A DNA stretch of 64,000 bases from Firm-13 sp037143795 (GTDB lineage Bacteria; Bacillota; Clostridia; Saccharofermentanales; Saccharofermentanaceae). Location of the stretch: positions 1 through 64,000 of the forward strand of contig JBAWXZ010000008.1 of assembly GCA_037143795.1 (NCBI GenBank). Reading direction: 5' to 3'. How positions within the stretch are numbered: position 1 is the stretch's first letter; each line of letters opens with the position of its first letter. The position numbers and the translations under genes are program-made. Below the pieces are notes generated by a model. That model saw nothing but the letters and a program-made list of their open reading frames with translations. It was not told the origin of the DNA and did no database searches. Positions 17,318 to 25,694 of this stretch are shown piece after piece.

Positions 17318-18238
17318 ATGAAACCTTCAAAAAAAATCCGCTGTGCTTCCCTTCTGGTTACTTTATCACTGATTTTTCTGGCACTTCCTTCAAGCGTTAT
17401 GGCGGCACAGGCTCCTGTTAATCTTGGAACAACCTCCAGTTTTGCAGTTCTGGCCGGTACTACCATTACGAATATTGGAACATCTACAATCAACGGTGAT
17501 GCCGGCGGAAATGTCGGCCTGTTCCCTGGTTCGGACTTCACAGGACTGGAAACAATAACGATCAGCGGCGCTGTGCATCTTAATGACGCCGTCGCATCAG
17601 TAGCTCAAAATGATTTAGTAATTGCTTATAATGATGCTGCAGGCAGAACGCCTGTAACACGTATTGCCGCTGAACTTGGAAATACAACACTTAAACCCGG
17701 TGTTTACGATTCAGCTGAGGGCTTCTTTCAGATAACAGGAACGCTCACGCTGGATGCAGAAGGCGATCCGGATGGTGTTTTCGTTTTTCTGACACAGTCC
17801 TCCCTCATCACAGCTCCGGACAGTAATGTAAATATGATCAACAGCGCCCGTTACTGCAGGACGTTCTGGCAGGTAGGAAGTTCCGCAACACTGGGAACAA
17901 ACTCTCATTTTGTCGGACATATCTTCGCTTTGACATCCATCTCTGCACAAACCGGTGCCACTGTCCAGGGACAGCTGATGGCCAGAAACGGCGCAGTTAC
18001 GCTTGATTCAAACACAATAACAAATGGTATCTGTGCAAGCGCAGCAACACCTACGCCAACAGTAGCAGCTGCAACTGCCGTACCTACCGCCGTTGTTACC
18101 ACAAATGAGCAGGATCTCACGAAAACCGGAGAATCCAGCAACAATCTGTTCATAGGACTGGCACTTCTTGGCCTGTCCGCCGGAATGGTTATTCTGCTTA
18201 GACGGAAACTTTCCCTCAGTAAAGTATCAGAAAAATAA
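17318..18238 (+). CDS. Ice-binding-like (DUF3494) surface protein
   Basis: This is a 306-residue secreted protein. The signal peptide (LVTLSLIFLALPSSVMA) is followed by a complete DUF3494 beta-solenoid: VNLGTTSSFAVLAGTTITNIG, GDAGGNVGLFPG, LKPGVYDSAEGFFQITGTLTLDAEG, VFVFLTQSSLIT and FWQVGSSATLGTNSHFVGHIFALTSISAQTGATVQGQLMAR. The family includes ice-binding proteins, but mesophilic anaerobes carry it too, where adhesion or another surface role is likelier. A Thr/Ala-rich linker leads to LTKTGESSNN, a hydrophobic helix and LLRRK, an LPxTG-like anchor with T in place of P. AAAGG lies upstream of the start. Confidence 0.88.
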   Translation: MKPSKKIRCASLLVTLSLIFLALPSSVMAAQAPVNLGTTSSFAVLAGTTITNIGTSTINGDAGGNVGLFPGSDFTGLETITISGAVHLNDAVASVAQNDLVIAYNDAAGRTPVTRIAAELGNTTLKPGVYDSAEGFFQITGTLTLDAEGDPDGVFVFLTQSSLITAPDSNVNMINSARYCRTFWQVGSSATLGTNSHFVGHIFALTSISAQTGATVQGQLMARNGAVTLDSNTITNGICASAATPTPTVAAATAVPTAVVTTNEQDLTKTGESSNNLFIGLALLGLSAGMVILLRRKLSLSKVSEK

Positions 18239-18255
18239 AAATCGAGGAAATGAGC

Positions 18256-18510
18256 ATGAAAATCAACGCAAAATCAATCGTCTCAAATTCTGATATGATA
18301 AAAAATTACAAAAACTGCAGGAATATGGCAGATAAATTTGGAAAAGTTTTTATTTTGAAGAATAACCAGCCGGATGCAGTTTTATTCTCGATTGCCGAAT
18401 ATGAACGACTCTCTGTATTTATTGAGCGTATGGAAGCCTTAAAGGATACTGATATTGAAAATGTTATTGTTACCCTGCCGTTGGAAGACAACAGTAACAA
18501 GCAGGCATGA
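18256..18510 (+). CDS. Phd/YefM-like antitoxin-type protein without a visible toxin
   Basis: This is an 84-residue protein. KSIVSNSDMIKNYKNCRNMADKFGKVFILKNNQPDAVLFSIAEYERL matches the N-terminal DNA-binding fold of Phd/YefM antitoxins (a short beta sheet, then NQPDAVLxSxxEYE). No RelE/YoeB/Doc-like toxin follows; a terminator comes 30 nt after the stop. It may be a stand-alone regulator, possibly of the surface protein gene 11 nt upstream. ATG at 18250 is possible, but GAGG spacing favours 18256. Confidence 0.7.
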   Translation: MKINAKSIVSNSDMIKNYKNCRNMADKFGKVFILKNNQPDAVLFSIAEYERLSVFIERMEALKDTDIENVIVTLPLEDNSNKQA

Positions 18511-18541
18511 TCAAATAATCAACGGTAAGTCTTAAGTACAA

Positions 18542-18577
18542 CGAAAAAAGCTGCATTTCAAAGTGCAGCTTTTTTCG
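18542..18577. terminator. Bidirectional terminator
   Basis: A perfect 14-bp stem (arms 18542-18555 and 18564-18577) with an 8-nt loop has six As at the left base and six Ts at the right base. It separates the rightward Phd-like gene from the leftward universal stress protein gene and can end both transcripts. Confidence 0.9.
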
Positions 18578-18598
18578 TTATTTAATGCTGTCAGTTGT

Positions 18599-19477
18599 TC
18601 AGATACTTTTGGGAGGAATCAAGAGGACAGATGATTTCGCGTGACGGGCTATATTATGGCTGACACTTCCAAGGAACAATTCCCTGACATATCCCCTTCC
18701 CTGGCTGCCCATTACAACAAGCTGAACATTACGTTCATCTATGGCCTCAAGTATGTCCCTCGACGGGCTGCCATAGGACAGTACCGTATCAACTTCCACG
18801 TCAGCGGTTTTCTGCAGGATATTTTTCATCTCGCTTAAGCGGGACTCATCCTTTTCGTTAAATTGAGGCAGCTGCTGCAGAAGATACGGATCAATGCGGG
18901 CTTGTTCCTGAACATGCATCAGTGTAATTTTCCGGGTCCCCTGAGCTGCCATTTCTTTTACAACAGAGAATGCCTGTGCTGCTGTATCAGAAAAATCTGT
19001 TGGAAACAAGACGTGCTCCAGGAAGTTACTGCGGACAGGGGCATAAACGGAGATGCCATTCTTACGTGTCTCTTCAAGCCGGACAAGCAGAATCGGCCTG
19101 GGGCAATAGTGGATGATCTCATATGCGACACCGCCCATGAAAGGTTCGCTAAGCAGATTGCAGGTTTCTACTCCCGATACAATAAGGGAAAAATCCTCAG
19201 CTTCGGCTATCCGGCAGATTTCTTTTTTTACGAGACCGAAAACAACCCGCGTATTTACTTTATATCCCTGCGCCTCCAATGTTTTCCGCTGCTCCTGAAG
19301 GTTTTTATTCAGCGTTTCGGCAACACTCTGTTCCGGAAATGAATCAGTCTCCCGCTGACCAATGCATTGCAGAAGTAAAATTTCTTCCGCTCCATATGCT
19401 TTGATTTTGCCGAGGTCTTTGAGTACTGCAGAAGCGGCCGAAGATAGATCCGTTGCAACAATTATCCTCTTAAACAT
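18599..19477 (-). CDS. Tandem universal stress protein
   Basis: This is a 292-residue protein with two UspA domains (about 1-135 and 150-292). The second ends in the ATP-binding signature VVMGSQGRGYVRELFLGSVSHNIARHAKSSVLLIP; the first ends in SGVETCNLLSEPFMGGVAYEIIHYCPRPILLV and has a less complete loop. Such tandem proteins are cytoplasmic and bind ATP or other nucleotides under stress or slow growth. AGGAAAGAAGG precedes the start. It is a single-gene unit. Confidence 0.92.
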   Translation of the reverse strand: MFKRIIVATDLSSAASAVLKDLGKIKAYGAEEILLLQCIGQRETDSFPEQSVAETLNKNLQEQRKTLEAQGYKVNTRVVFGLVKKEICRIAEAEDFSLIVSGVETCNLLSEPFMGGVAYEIIHYCPRPILLVRLEETRKNGISVYAPVRSNFLEHVLFPTDFSDTAAQAFSVVKEMAAQGTRKITLMHVQEQARIDPYLLQQLPQFNEKDESRLSEMKNILQKTADVEVDTVLSYGSPSRDILEAIDERNVQLVVMGSQGRGYVRELFLGSVSHNIARHAKSSVLLIPPKSI

Positions 19478-19542
19478 ACGAATACCTTCTTTCCTCTCGA
19501 CTTAAATCCTATCTACATTATACTCTCTTAAAGGCAGGCAGT

Positions 19543-19782
19543 TTATTCTTCTGCGGCAGTTGATTCTTCCATATATTCAAATCTTCTGACAATCCTTCCG
19601 TTGTATTCTACTGTCTCATTCCACATGGAAGACGGACGAACCCAAATTCCGTGTTCTCCGTACATCGCCTGATAAACTACCATAGGCTCCAGTGTTTCCG
19701 AGTGTGTCGCATTGAAAAGCACAATATATTCATTGCCCTTAAAATGCCGGTAGCGTCCAGTCTTAATTTCATTGTTCATCAT
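19543..19782 (-). CDS. DUF1653 domain protein
   Basis: This is a 79-residue protein. The block TGRYRHFKGNEYIVLFNATHSETLEPMVVYQAMYG followed by GIWVRPSSMWNETVEYNGR is the DUF1653 signature, a small domain of unknown function common in Firmicutes and Proteobacteria. GGGAGG lies 5 nt before the chosen ATG at 19782 and 8 nt before a second ATG at 19779; the longer frame to 19842 has no site. Confidence 0.92.
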   Translation of the reverse strand: MMNNEIKTGRYRHFKGNEYIVLFNATHSETLEPMVVYQAMYGEHGIWVRPSSMWNETVEYNGRIVRRFEYMEESTAAEE

Positions 19783-20082
19783 GTTAACCTCCCGTCTATT
19801 ACCTCTTAATCTGCATTTATAAAACCAGCCTTTTCCCGACAATCAATAATCCTGCTTAAAAGGTTTAACTCGAAAAATGATTCTGAATATGTATATTACT
19901 GCATCATGGTTCATTGTAGTATATATGTAAACAATTTTGAAGTCTTTGGATGTATCCGCATTTCACCTGACTTTACAAAATATCAGGCCGTTTTTCTTTT
20001 TGCTATGTTTCTAAAGCACCTTCCTTCGGCAATTTATTTTAATTCATTTCTTTACACAACAAGTGGAAAGGGATAAAGATAT

Positions 20083-20816
20083 ATGGATGACATGCCTGAA
20101 TCAACTTCTGCGATTGATCCGGCCAAAGCAGCTTCCAACAGCGATTTGAGACTTGCTTTGCCGTTATTTTGTAATGAAATTATCAGGAAAACAGAAAAGG
20201 GCTTATGTAACTGTATGAAATAGGATGCTATCCTGGGTATTAAACCTGACAAAAAACAAATTCACATATATAAGTCCATCCATTTTGCAGCTGAGGGGTA
20301 TCACTGTTGAAGAGGCTCTTCAGGAAAGTTTGGAGGAATCGCTGACGCCCCATTCGTTTCTTATTGCTGCCGCGCACCTGGAAAAAGGCGTCAGAGAACT
20401 TACCGGCAATCCTGATAATCTGAATTCCTATGTAAATGAGATTCAGCAGCCCTGTAAAAATGGTAAAATTATATGGACTGAAGTATCAACGAAGTTCAGA
20501 TACAACGCGGACGGTGAAATAGAAGTCGTTGGGGTAAGCCGTAATATTGAAAACCGGAAACCGGCGGAAGCGGAAGACAACATGTATAAGAATAAACTCA
20601 ATGAAAGTTCGAGTATGAGAAGCAAAACCATTAGTATCATTATGACTACCCTTTATGAGAAGTACAATCTTGAGAAACAGCATTACAAAAGGGTCGGTGA
20701 CCTTTGCGCCGCACTTGCCGGCAAGCGAAATCAGGCGCTGTTCCGGGACACAGTTTGATTCTGGCATTGCAAGGATTTTTGTTGAAGAAATTCTGGGAAT
20801 AACTTGGCAGAGGTAA
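20083..20816 (+). pseudogene. Broken PAS/GGDEF/HD-GYP signalling gene
   Basis: The remnant starts with MDDMPESTSAIDPAKAAS (ATG at 20083) and is stopped by TAG at 20221. It resumes from about 20225 with a PAS domain (WVLNLTKNKFTYISPSILQL). It then jumps to AEDNMYKNKLNESSSMRSK, which normally ends a GGDEF domain, and to the start of an HD-GYP domain (YKRVGDLCAALAG). Finally, in another frame, it gives GTQFDSGIARIFVEEILG to a stop at 20814. These last pieces align with residues before and at the C-terminus of the intact protein at 40708-42453 (EDFMYKNKLIES...GTQFDPEIARIFVEDVLG). Most of the GGDEF and HD-GYP domains are deleted, so the gene is dead. Confidence 0.8.
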
Positions 20817-20820
20817 ATAT

Positions 20821-21753
20821 ATGAATAATATCCAGCACTTAAAATACGCTGTGGAGGTTGAAAAAACAGGTTCCATATCCAAGGCAGCTAAAAATCTGTT
20901 TATGGGGCAGCCTCAATTAAGTAAGGCAATCAAAGAGCTTGAAGATTCACTTGGTATTTCCGTATTTAACCGCACTCCGCAGGGCGTTGTCCCTACCGTA
21001 AAAGGCACTGAGTTTCTCCGTTATGCAAAGAGTATTCTTGCCCAGATCGAGGAAATGGAGTCCCTTTATAAACAGACGGATGAGACGGTGCACCGATTTG
21101 ATATATCGGTTCCCAGGGCGAGTTATATTTCCTATGCGTTTTCAGAATTTGCAGGGACACTCGAATCTGAAAAGGAAATAGACTTGAATTACCGCGAGAC
21201 TAATTCCATGCGCGCCATCAGGAATGTTGCTGATAATATCAATAATATTGCTGTCATCCGATATCAGGAAATATATGAAAAATATTTTATAAGTGCACTT
21301 GAAGAACGGGATTTGGAGTATCTGCCGATCTGGGAATTCAATTATCTGGTTCTGATGTCGGATAAGCATCCCCTGGCCGGAAGCGATATTATCAAGTATT
21401 CCGATTTGCGAAAGTACACCGAAATCATTCATGGTGATATCACGATTCCGGCATTGCCCCTTTCCGAAGCAAGGCAGATAGAAAAAGCCGACGACAGAAA
21501 GAAAAAAATTGCCGTCTATGAAAGAGGAAGCCAGCTCGAACTCCTGAGCCGCCTGTCTTCCACATATATGTGGGTTTCCCCAATGCCCCGTGATGTACTC
21601 GATTGTTTTTCCCTCGTTCAAAGAGAGTGCAATATGTCGAAAAACCGCTTTAAGGATATTCTGATATACAGGAAGGGATACCGCTTCAGTGCTGAGGAAA
21701 ATCTGTTTATAGAAATACTGAAAAAAACTGTAGAAACTGTCTCTTCCAGGTAA
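20821..21753 (+). CDS. LysR family transcriptional regulator
   Basis: This is a 310-residue protein with an N-terminal winged HTH (LKYAVEVEKTGSISKAAKNLFMGQPQLSKAIKELEDSLGISVFNRT) and a C-terminal effector-binding domain. AGAGG lies just upstream of the ATG, only 5 nt after the broken gene. The alcohol dehydrogenase gene follows on the same strand after 200 nt and may be its target (inference from position). The inducer is unknown. Confidence 0.92.
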   Translation: MNNIQHLKYAVEVEKTGSISKAAKNLFMGQPQLSKAIKELEDSLGISVFNRTPQGVVPTVKGTEFLRYAKSILAQIEEMESLYKQTDETVHRFDISVPRASYISYAFSEFAGTLESEKEIDLNYRETNSMRAIRNVADNINNIAVIRYQEIYEKYFISALEERDLEYLPIWEFNYLVLMSDKHPLAGSDIIKYSDLRKYTEIIHGDITIPALPLSEARQIEKADDRKKKIAVYERGSQLELLSRLSSTYMWVSPMPRDVLDCFSLVQRECNMSKNRFKDILIYRKGYRFSAEENLFIEILKKTVETVSSR

Positions 21754-21817
21754 TAACTTGCCTTTTCCCGGATTTTACATTGCCCGGGCAGCTTTCTGAG
21801 CATATAACGATAACAGA

Positions 21818-21861
21818 ATACCGATAACGGTATATCGATAAATGAATATCGGTATGCCTTT
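21818..21861 (+). terminator. Terminator-like hairpin after the LysR gene, with repeated CGGTATATCGATAAA motif
   Basis: ATACCGATA (21818-21826) pairs with TATCGGTAT (21847-21855), and CCTTTTTCG follows. The interval contains CGGTATATCGATAAA (21828-21842) and ATATCGGTAT, repeated almost exactly at 23171-23198 on the other side of the dehydrogenase gene. It may act as terminator, regulator site, or both. Confidence 0.6.
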
Positions 21862-21956
21862 TTCGTGTCTACCGGTATTCTTCCGGCAGCGTTACAGTAT
21901 AGATAGACAAAAGCAGTAACGCAATAAAAAACGGTCACACAACAGGAGGATACATT

Positions 21957-23147
21957 ATGTCCAGATTTACACTTCCAAGGGATTTGTACCATGGTAAAGG
22001 CTCGCTTGATGCACTCAAAACATTAAAAGGCAAAAAGGCTATCGTCGTTTCCGGCGGCAGCAGCATGAAGCGTTTTGGTTTTTTAGATAGGACTGTCAGT
22101 TATTTGAAAGAGGCCGGTATGGATGTTCTTCTTTATGAGGGTGTGGAGCCGGATCCTTCCGTGGAAACGGTTATGAAAGGTGCTGCCGTGATGAGCAAGT
22201 ATCAGCCTGACTGGATAGTCGCAATCGGAGGCGGATCTCCTATCGACGCAGCGAAGGCTATGTGGGCATTCTATGAATATCCTGAGACAAACTTTGACGA
22301 CCTGTGCATCCCATTCAACTTCCCGGAACTTAGGACCAAAGCACACTTCTGCGCCATTCCCTCTACGTCCGGTACGGCCACCGAAGTCACAGCATTTTCG
22401 GTCATTACAGATTACGCAAAAGGAATCAAATATCCGCTGGCAGATTTCAATATTACCCCGGATATTGCCATTGTTGATCCTGACCTTGCGGAGACAATGC
22501 CCCCGAAACTCACCGCACATACCGGTATGGATGCTATGACGCATGCTATTGAAGCGTATGTCTCTTCCATGCACTGTGACTATACAGATCCGCTTGCACT
22601 GCATTCCATCAAGATGGTAAGTGAATATCTGCTTCTTTCCTTCAACGGGGACATGGAGGCACGTGATAGAATGCATAATGCGCAGTGTCTCGCAGGAATG
22701 GCTTTCTCCAATGCTCTCCTGGGTATTATTCATTCCATGGCACATAAGACCGGAGCTGCATATTCAGGCGGACATATTGTACACGGATGTGCCAACGCCA
22801 TGTATCTGCCCAAAGTTATCAGGTATAATGCGAAAGAAGAAACGGCTGCCAGAAGATACGCCGAGATTGCCCGGTCTCTCGGACTTGCCGGAAGCAGCAC
22901 GGATGAACTGGTAGATTCTCTTATCTCCCATATCCGGAAGATGAATGAATCCCTTTCAATTCCAACCTGTATTAAAAATTACGAGGGCGGAATCATTGAT
23001 GAAAAGGAATTCCTTGAGAAGCTCCCTAAAGTAGCGGAACTGGCAGTCGGTGATGCATGTACGGGAACAAACCCGAGAAGCATCACACCTGCCCAGATGG
23101 AAAAGCTTTTAATGTGCTGTTATTATGACACGGAAGTAAATTTCTAA
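21957..23147 (+). CDS. Iron-containing alcohol dehydrogenase
   Basis: This is a 396-residue group III alcohol dehydrogenase. The NAD(P)-binding loop is IVAIGGGSPIDAAKAMW; the metal site includes the GMDAMTHAIEAYVS helix and the His residues of GIIHSMAHKTGAAYSGGHIVHGCANAMYLP. It resembles the dehydrogenase part of AdhE and clostridial butanol/ethanol dehydrogenases, so it likely reduces an aldehyde with NADH to dispose of fermentation electrons. ACAGGAGG precedes the start. It is flanked by LysR and by Rex, a redox regulator typical of such genes, and by a repeated hairpin motif. Confidence 0.94.
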   Translation: MSRFTLPRDLYHGKGSLDALKTLKGKKAIVVSGGSSMKRFGFLDRTVSYLKEAGMDVLLYEGVEPDPSVETVMKGAAVMSKYQPDWIVAIGGGSPIDAAKAMWAFYEYPETNFDDLCIPFNFPELRTKAHFCAIPSTSGTATEVTAFSVITDYAKGIKYPLADFNITPDIAIVDPDLAETMPPKLTAHTGMDAMTHAIEAYVSSMHCDYTDPLALHSIKMVSEYLLLSFNGDMEARDRMHNAQCLAGMAFSNALLGIIHSMAHKTGAAYSGGHIVHGCANAMYLPKVIRYNAKEETAARRYAEIARSLGLAGSSTDELVDSLISHIRKMNESLSIPTCIKNYEGGIIDEKEFLEKLPKVAELAVGDACTGTNPRSITPAQMEKLLMCCYYDTEVNF

Positions 23148-23167
23148 TTTTACCCTGCCGGATGAAC

Positions 23168-23209
23168 AAACGGTATATCGATAAACCCATATCGGTATAC
23201 CGTTTTTTT
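23168..23209 (+). terminator. Intrinsic terminator after the alcohol dehydrogenase
   Basis: The arms 23168-23183 and 23190-23205 form a 16-bp stem with one G-U pair and a 6-nt loop, followed by a run of Ts. The stem contains the CGGTATATCGATAAA motif that is also found at 21828-21842, before the dehydrogenase gene. Confidence 0.85.
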
Positions 23210-23291
23210 ATATTATTACATGCTAGAATATAAGAAAGATGAACCCGGGAAATCACAATAATCCGTATCGGTGAAATGTGGGGTAAAGAAA

Positions 23292-23927
23292 ATGCTGCAG
23301 TCTGTTTCCATTCAGACGTTACAAAGATTGCCTGATTACCTTAACTGTTTGAAATCCCTTCTTCAACGCAATATAGAAACGGTTTCTGCCAAAATCGTAG
23401 CCGAATCCCTTGGCCTCGGCGAGATACAGGTTCGAAAGGACCTGGCATCGGTCAGTTCCGGCGGAAAACCAAAAGTCGGGTATGTTACCAGGGATTTAGT
23501 AAGGGATCTCGAAACATACCTTGGCTACCACGACAGTCATGATGCTGTTCTTGTCGGTGCCGGCAAATTGGGCAAAGCCCTTCTCTCCTATGAAGGTTTC
23601 AGGGAATACGGACTAAATATAGTTGCCGCTTTCGACACAAAAGGATCGGAATCCGATGACGATATGCAGGTTAAAATACTTCCTGTTGAAACACTTTCCG
23701 ATCTTTGCCGGAGACTTAAGATTCGAATCGGAATTATTACGGTACCGGCAGTCCATGCTCAGGAAGTCTGCGACATACTGGTTCAAAGCGGAGTGCTGGC
23801 CATATGGAATTTTGCACCGACCCACCTGCATGTTCCCGGAAATATTCTTGTCAGGAATGAAAACATGGCGGCTTCCCTGGCTATCCTTTCCCGGCATTTA
23901 TCCAGGAAATTACTTGAAGATCAGTAA
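23292..23927 (+). CDS. rex: Redox-sensing transcriptional repressor Rex
   Basis: This is a 211-residue protein with an N-terminal winged helix (LPDYLNCLKSLLQRNIETVSAKIVAESLGLGEIQVRKDLASV) and a Rossmann domain binding NAD(H) (AVLVGAGKLGKALLSYEGFREYGLNIVAAFDT), ending with the domain-swap helix. Rex binds operators when NADH/NAD+ is low and represses fermentation genes. The Rex-typical G-V-G-Y after the winged helix is KVGY here. The start at 23292 (MLQSVS) has GGGG 8 nt upstream; the ATG at 23271 has none. It sits right after the alcohol dehydrogenase, its probable target. Confidence 0.9.
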   Translation: MLQSVSIQTLQRLPDYLNCLKSLLQRNIETVSAKIVAESLGLGEIQVRKDLASVSSGGKPKVGYVTRDLVRDLETYLGYHDSHDAVLVGAGKLGKALLSYEGFREYGLNIVAAFDTKGSESDDDMQVKILPVETLSDLCRRLKIRIGIITVPAVHAQEVCDILVQSGVLAIWNFAPTHLHVPGNILVRNENMAASLAILSRHLSRKLLEDQ

Positions 23928-23972
23928 ATGATATAATAATTTCAGATTCCTATTTTGCGGGGGAAGAATACT

Positions 23973-24755
23973 ATGGAAATAATTGATTCTCATGTTCATA
24001 TCGGAAAATTCGATAAGTGGGACTGCCGTCCGGATGAACTGGTTGGATGTATGCGTAATTTTGGTGTTACCCTGGGGATTGTTTCAGATCTGGGGGGAAT
24101 TGAATATGACAATTCCTTCAAACCATTGTTTACCTCCGGGAATCAAATACAGGTAAATAATGAGCTGATTGATAAAATCAGCATGTATGGGAATATTTTC
24201 AAAGCATTATTCTGGATACGCCCCCGGGCAGAGGCTGCCAATCAGGAGCTTGAAGAGTATCTGGTGAAAAACAAAAGCTGGTTTGTAGGAATAAAAGTAC
24301 ATCCAAGGTATGCCAACTTGAAATTCACGGGAGAAAACTACTATTCCTATTTGGAATTGTGCAGAAAACTGTCGCTGCCGATGTGTGTGCACACGGAAAA
24401 TGACGGGTTTTCCAATATGGCGTTTCTACGGGAGACTGCTGAACAGTATCCCGGTGTAAATTTTGTTGCCGTTCATATGGGGTCCGGAACAGACCGCAGG
24501 GAAGCCTTACGTCACATTAAGGAATGCAGCAATTTGTATGGCGATACAACGCTTGTTTCAACGAGTGATGTCATAAATGCCATTCAAATGTGCGGTGACA
24601 AAAAAATATTGTTTGGTTCCGACGCACCTGTATTGGGTCAGAACAGCTATGAAAGGCACAGGGATTTAGAAGAAAGACTGCGGCAGAAATATTCAGCCGC
24701 AGTACTCAGTAATCTTTTCAGTCAAAATGCAAAAAGAATTTTTCATCTTCTTTAA
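23973..24755 (+). CDS. Amidohydrolase family (TIM-barrel metal-dependent hydrolase)
   Basis: This is a 260-residue protein of the amidohydrolase-2 type. The metal residues are visible: IDSHVHIG at the N-terminus, a histidine in IKVHPR, CVHTEND, a histidine in VAVHMGSG and the aspartate in ILFGSDAPV near the end. Relatives include decarboxylases and hydrolases of aromatic or lactone substrates; no specific substrate is indicated. GGGGGA precedes the start, 45 nt after rex. A dehydrogenase link is not shown. Confidence 0.85.
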   Translation: MEIIDSHVHIGKFDKWDCRPDELVGCMRNFGVTLGIVSDLGGIEYDNSFKPLFTSGNQIQVNNELIDKISMYGNIFKALFWIRPRAEAANQELEEYLVKNKSWFVGIKVHPRYANLKFTGENYYSYLELCRKLSLPMCVHTENDGFSNMAFLRETAEQYPGVNFVAVHMGSGTDRREALRHIKECSNLYGDTTLVSTSDVINAIQMCGDKKILFGSDAPVLGQNSYERHRDLEERLRQKYSAAVLSNLFSQNAKRIFHLL

Positions 24756-24815
24756 AGGATTAACCAATGAATGCAGCTCCGGACAATCCATGCCTCGTCT
24801 GAAGTATGGACCGGA

Positions 24816-25019
24816 TTAATCGGCTGTATACTCGAATAAATCTCCGGGCTGGCAGTGCAGCGCTTTACATATGGCGCTTATAGTCTGGAAACGTATCCCT
24901 TTCACTTTTCCCGTCTTGAGTTGGGATAGGTTAACATTCGAAATACCTACCTGCTCCGCGAGGTCATTCAATGACATTTTTCTGTCTGCCATAACCCTGT
25001 CAAGTCTTACAATGATCAT
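24816..25019 (-). CDS. XRE family HTH regulator (YozG-type)
   Basis: This is a 67-residue Cro/C1-type helix-turn-helix protein: VRLDRVMADRKMSLNDLAEQVGISNVNLSQLKTGKVKGIRFQTISAICKALHCQPGDLF. Its pairing with a DUF2975 gene, here 11 nt upstream, is a well-known two-gene module in Firmicutes. It likely represses its own operon, perhaps at the inverted repeat 25715-25763. TTTAGGAGG precedes the start. Confidence 0.92.
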   Translation of the reverse strand: MIIVRLDRVMADRKMSLNDLAEQVGISNVNLSQLKTGKVKGIRFQTISAICKALHCQPGDLFEYTAD

Positions 25020-25030
25020 CGGTTATCCTC

Positions 25031-25663
25031 CTAAATAAAGGACTCGTTGTCCTGCCGAAGTTCAAATCCTTTTTGAAAAACAGCTGATAAGGAATATGCC
25101 GTACCGGCTGCTATAAAGCAAAAGAGAAAGAAGAACGGTTCGATGTACGTGAAGGCGGAAGCATTTAACCCCCTTGCAGTAAATTCTGTGTTCATAGCCA
25201 TGTGCAGAAAGAAGCTGCATATCAAATTGTATGTGAATGCTGTAAGCATATATATTACAACCGCATGGCCTATGTGCCGCAGTGATTTAACATTCTTTTC
25301 GAGAAAAATCTGCTGATGATCTTCAAATTCCGCTACGATTTTTTTGAATTTTGTAATTACAAACAGAATAAGCACAAGCAGGATCACCCTGTCTCCGTTT
25401 GCATATAGACTGATTTGTCTGCCATAATCAGATTCAGCAGGTATATCAACACCAAGCCAGCCTGCCTTGGCAGCCAGATAATCCGGATAGCTGCCCAGAT
25501 TTTTCGCAAGGCTTCCCAGTATGGTATGGGAATCAAATGCGGTAACAAAAGATAAACTGATAAAAATTATTGAAACAGCTTCGGTAACCAAAGCAAGCCC
25601 GATGAGTATTTGTCCTGCTGTAAATAAATTTTTATTCCTGTCAAATGTAATTTTACGCTGCAT
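25031..25663 (-). CDS. DUF2975 membrane protein
   Basis: This is a 210-residue protein with four hydrophobic segments (AGQILIGLALVTEAVSIIFI near 16-35, VILLVLILFVITKF near 93-106, HAVVIYMLTAFTYNLICSFFL near 131-151, FFFLFCFIAAGTAYSL near 180-195). DUF2975 proteins are always membrane proteins with unknown roles, encoded next to a small XRE regulator, as here. GGAGGAGAG precedes the start. It is first in the two-gene unit. Confidence 0.9.
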   Translation of the reverse strand: MQRKITFDRNKNLFTAGQILIGLALVTEAVSIIFISLSFVTAFDSHTILGSLAKNLGSYPDYLAAKAGWLGVDIPAESDYGRQISLYANGDRVILLVLILFVITKFKKIVAEFEDHQQIFLEKNVKSLRHIGHAVVIYMLTAFTYNLICSFFLHMAMNTEFTARGLNASAFTYIEPFFFLFCFIAAGTAYSLSAVFQKGFELRQDNESFI

Positions 25664-25694
25664 ATTCTCTCCTCCGCTTCATTTGTATAAAGGG

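Noticed and set aside
22083..22745. 220-residue open frame on the minus strand opposite the alcohol dehydrogenase
   Set aside because: It lies fully within a gene with clear family motifs, has no ribosome binding site and its composition is rich in His/Cys/Arg as expected of a shadow frame.
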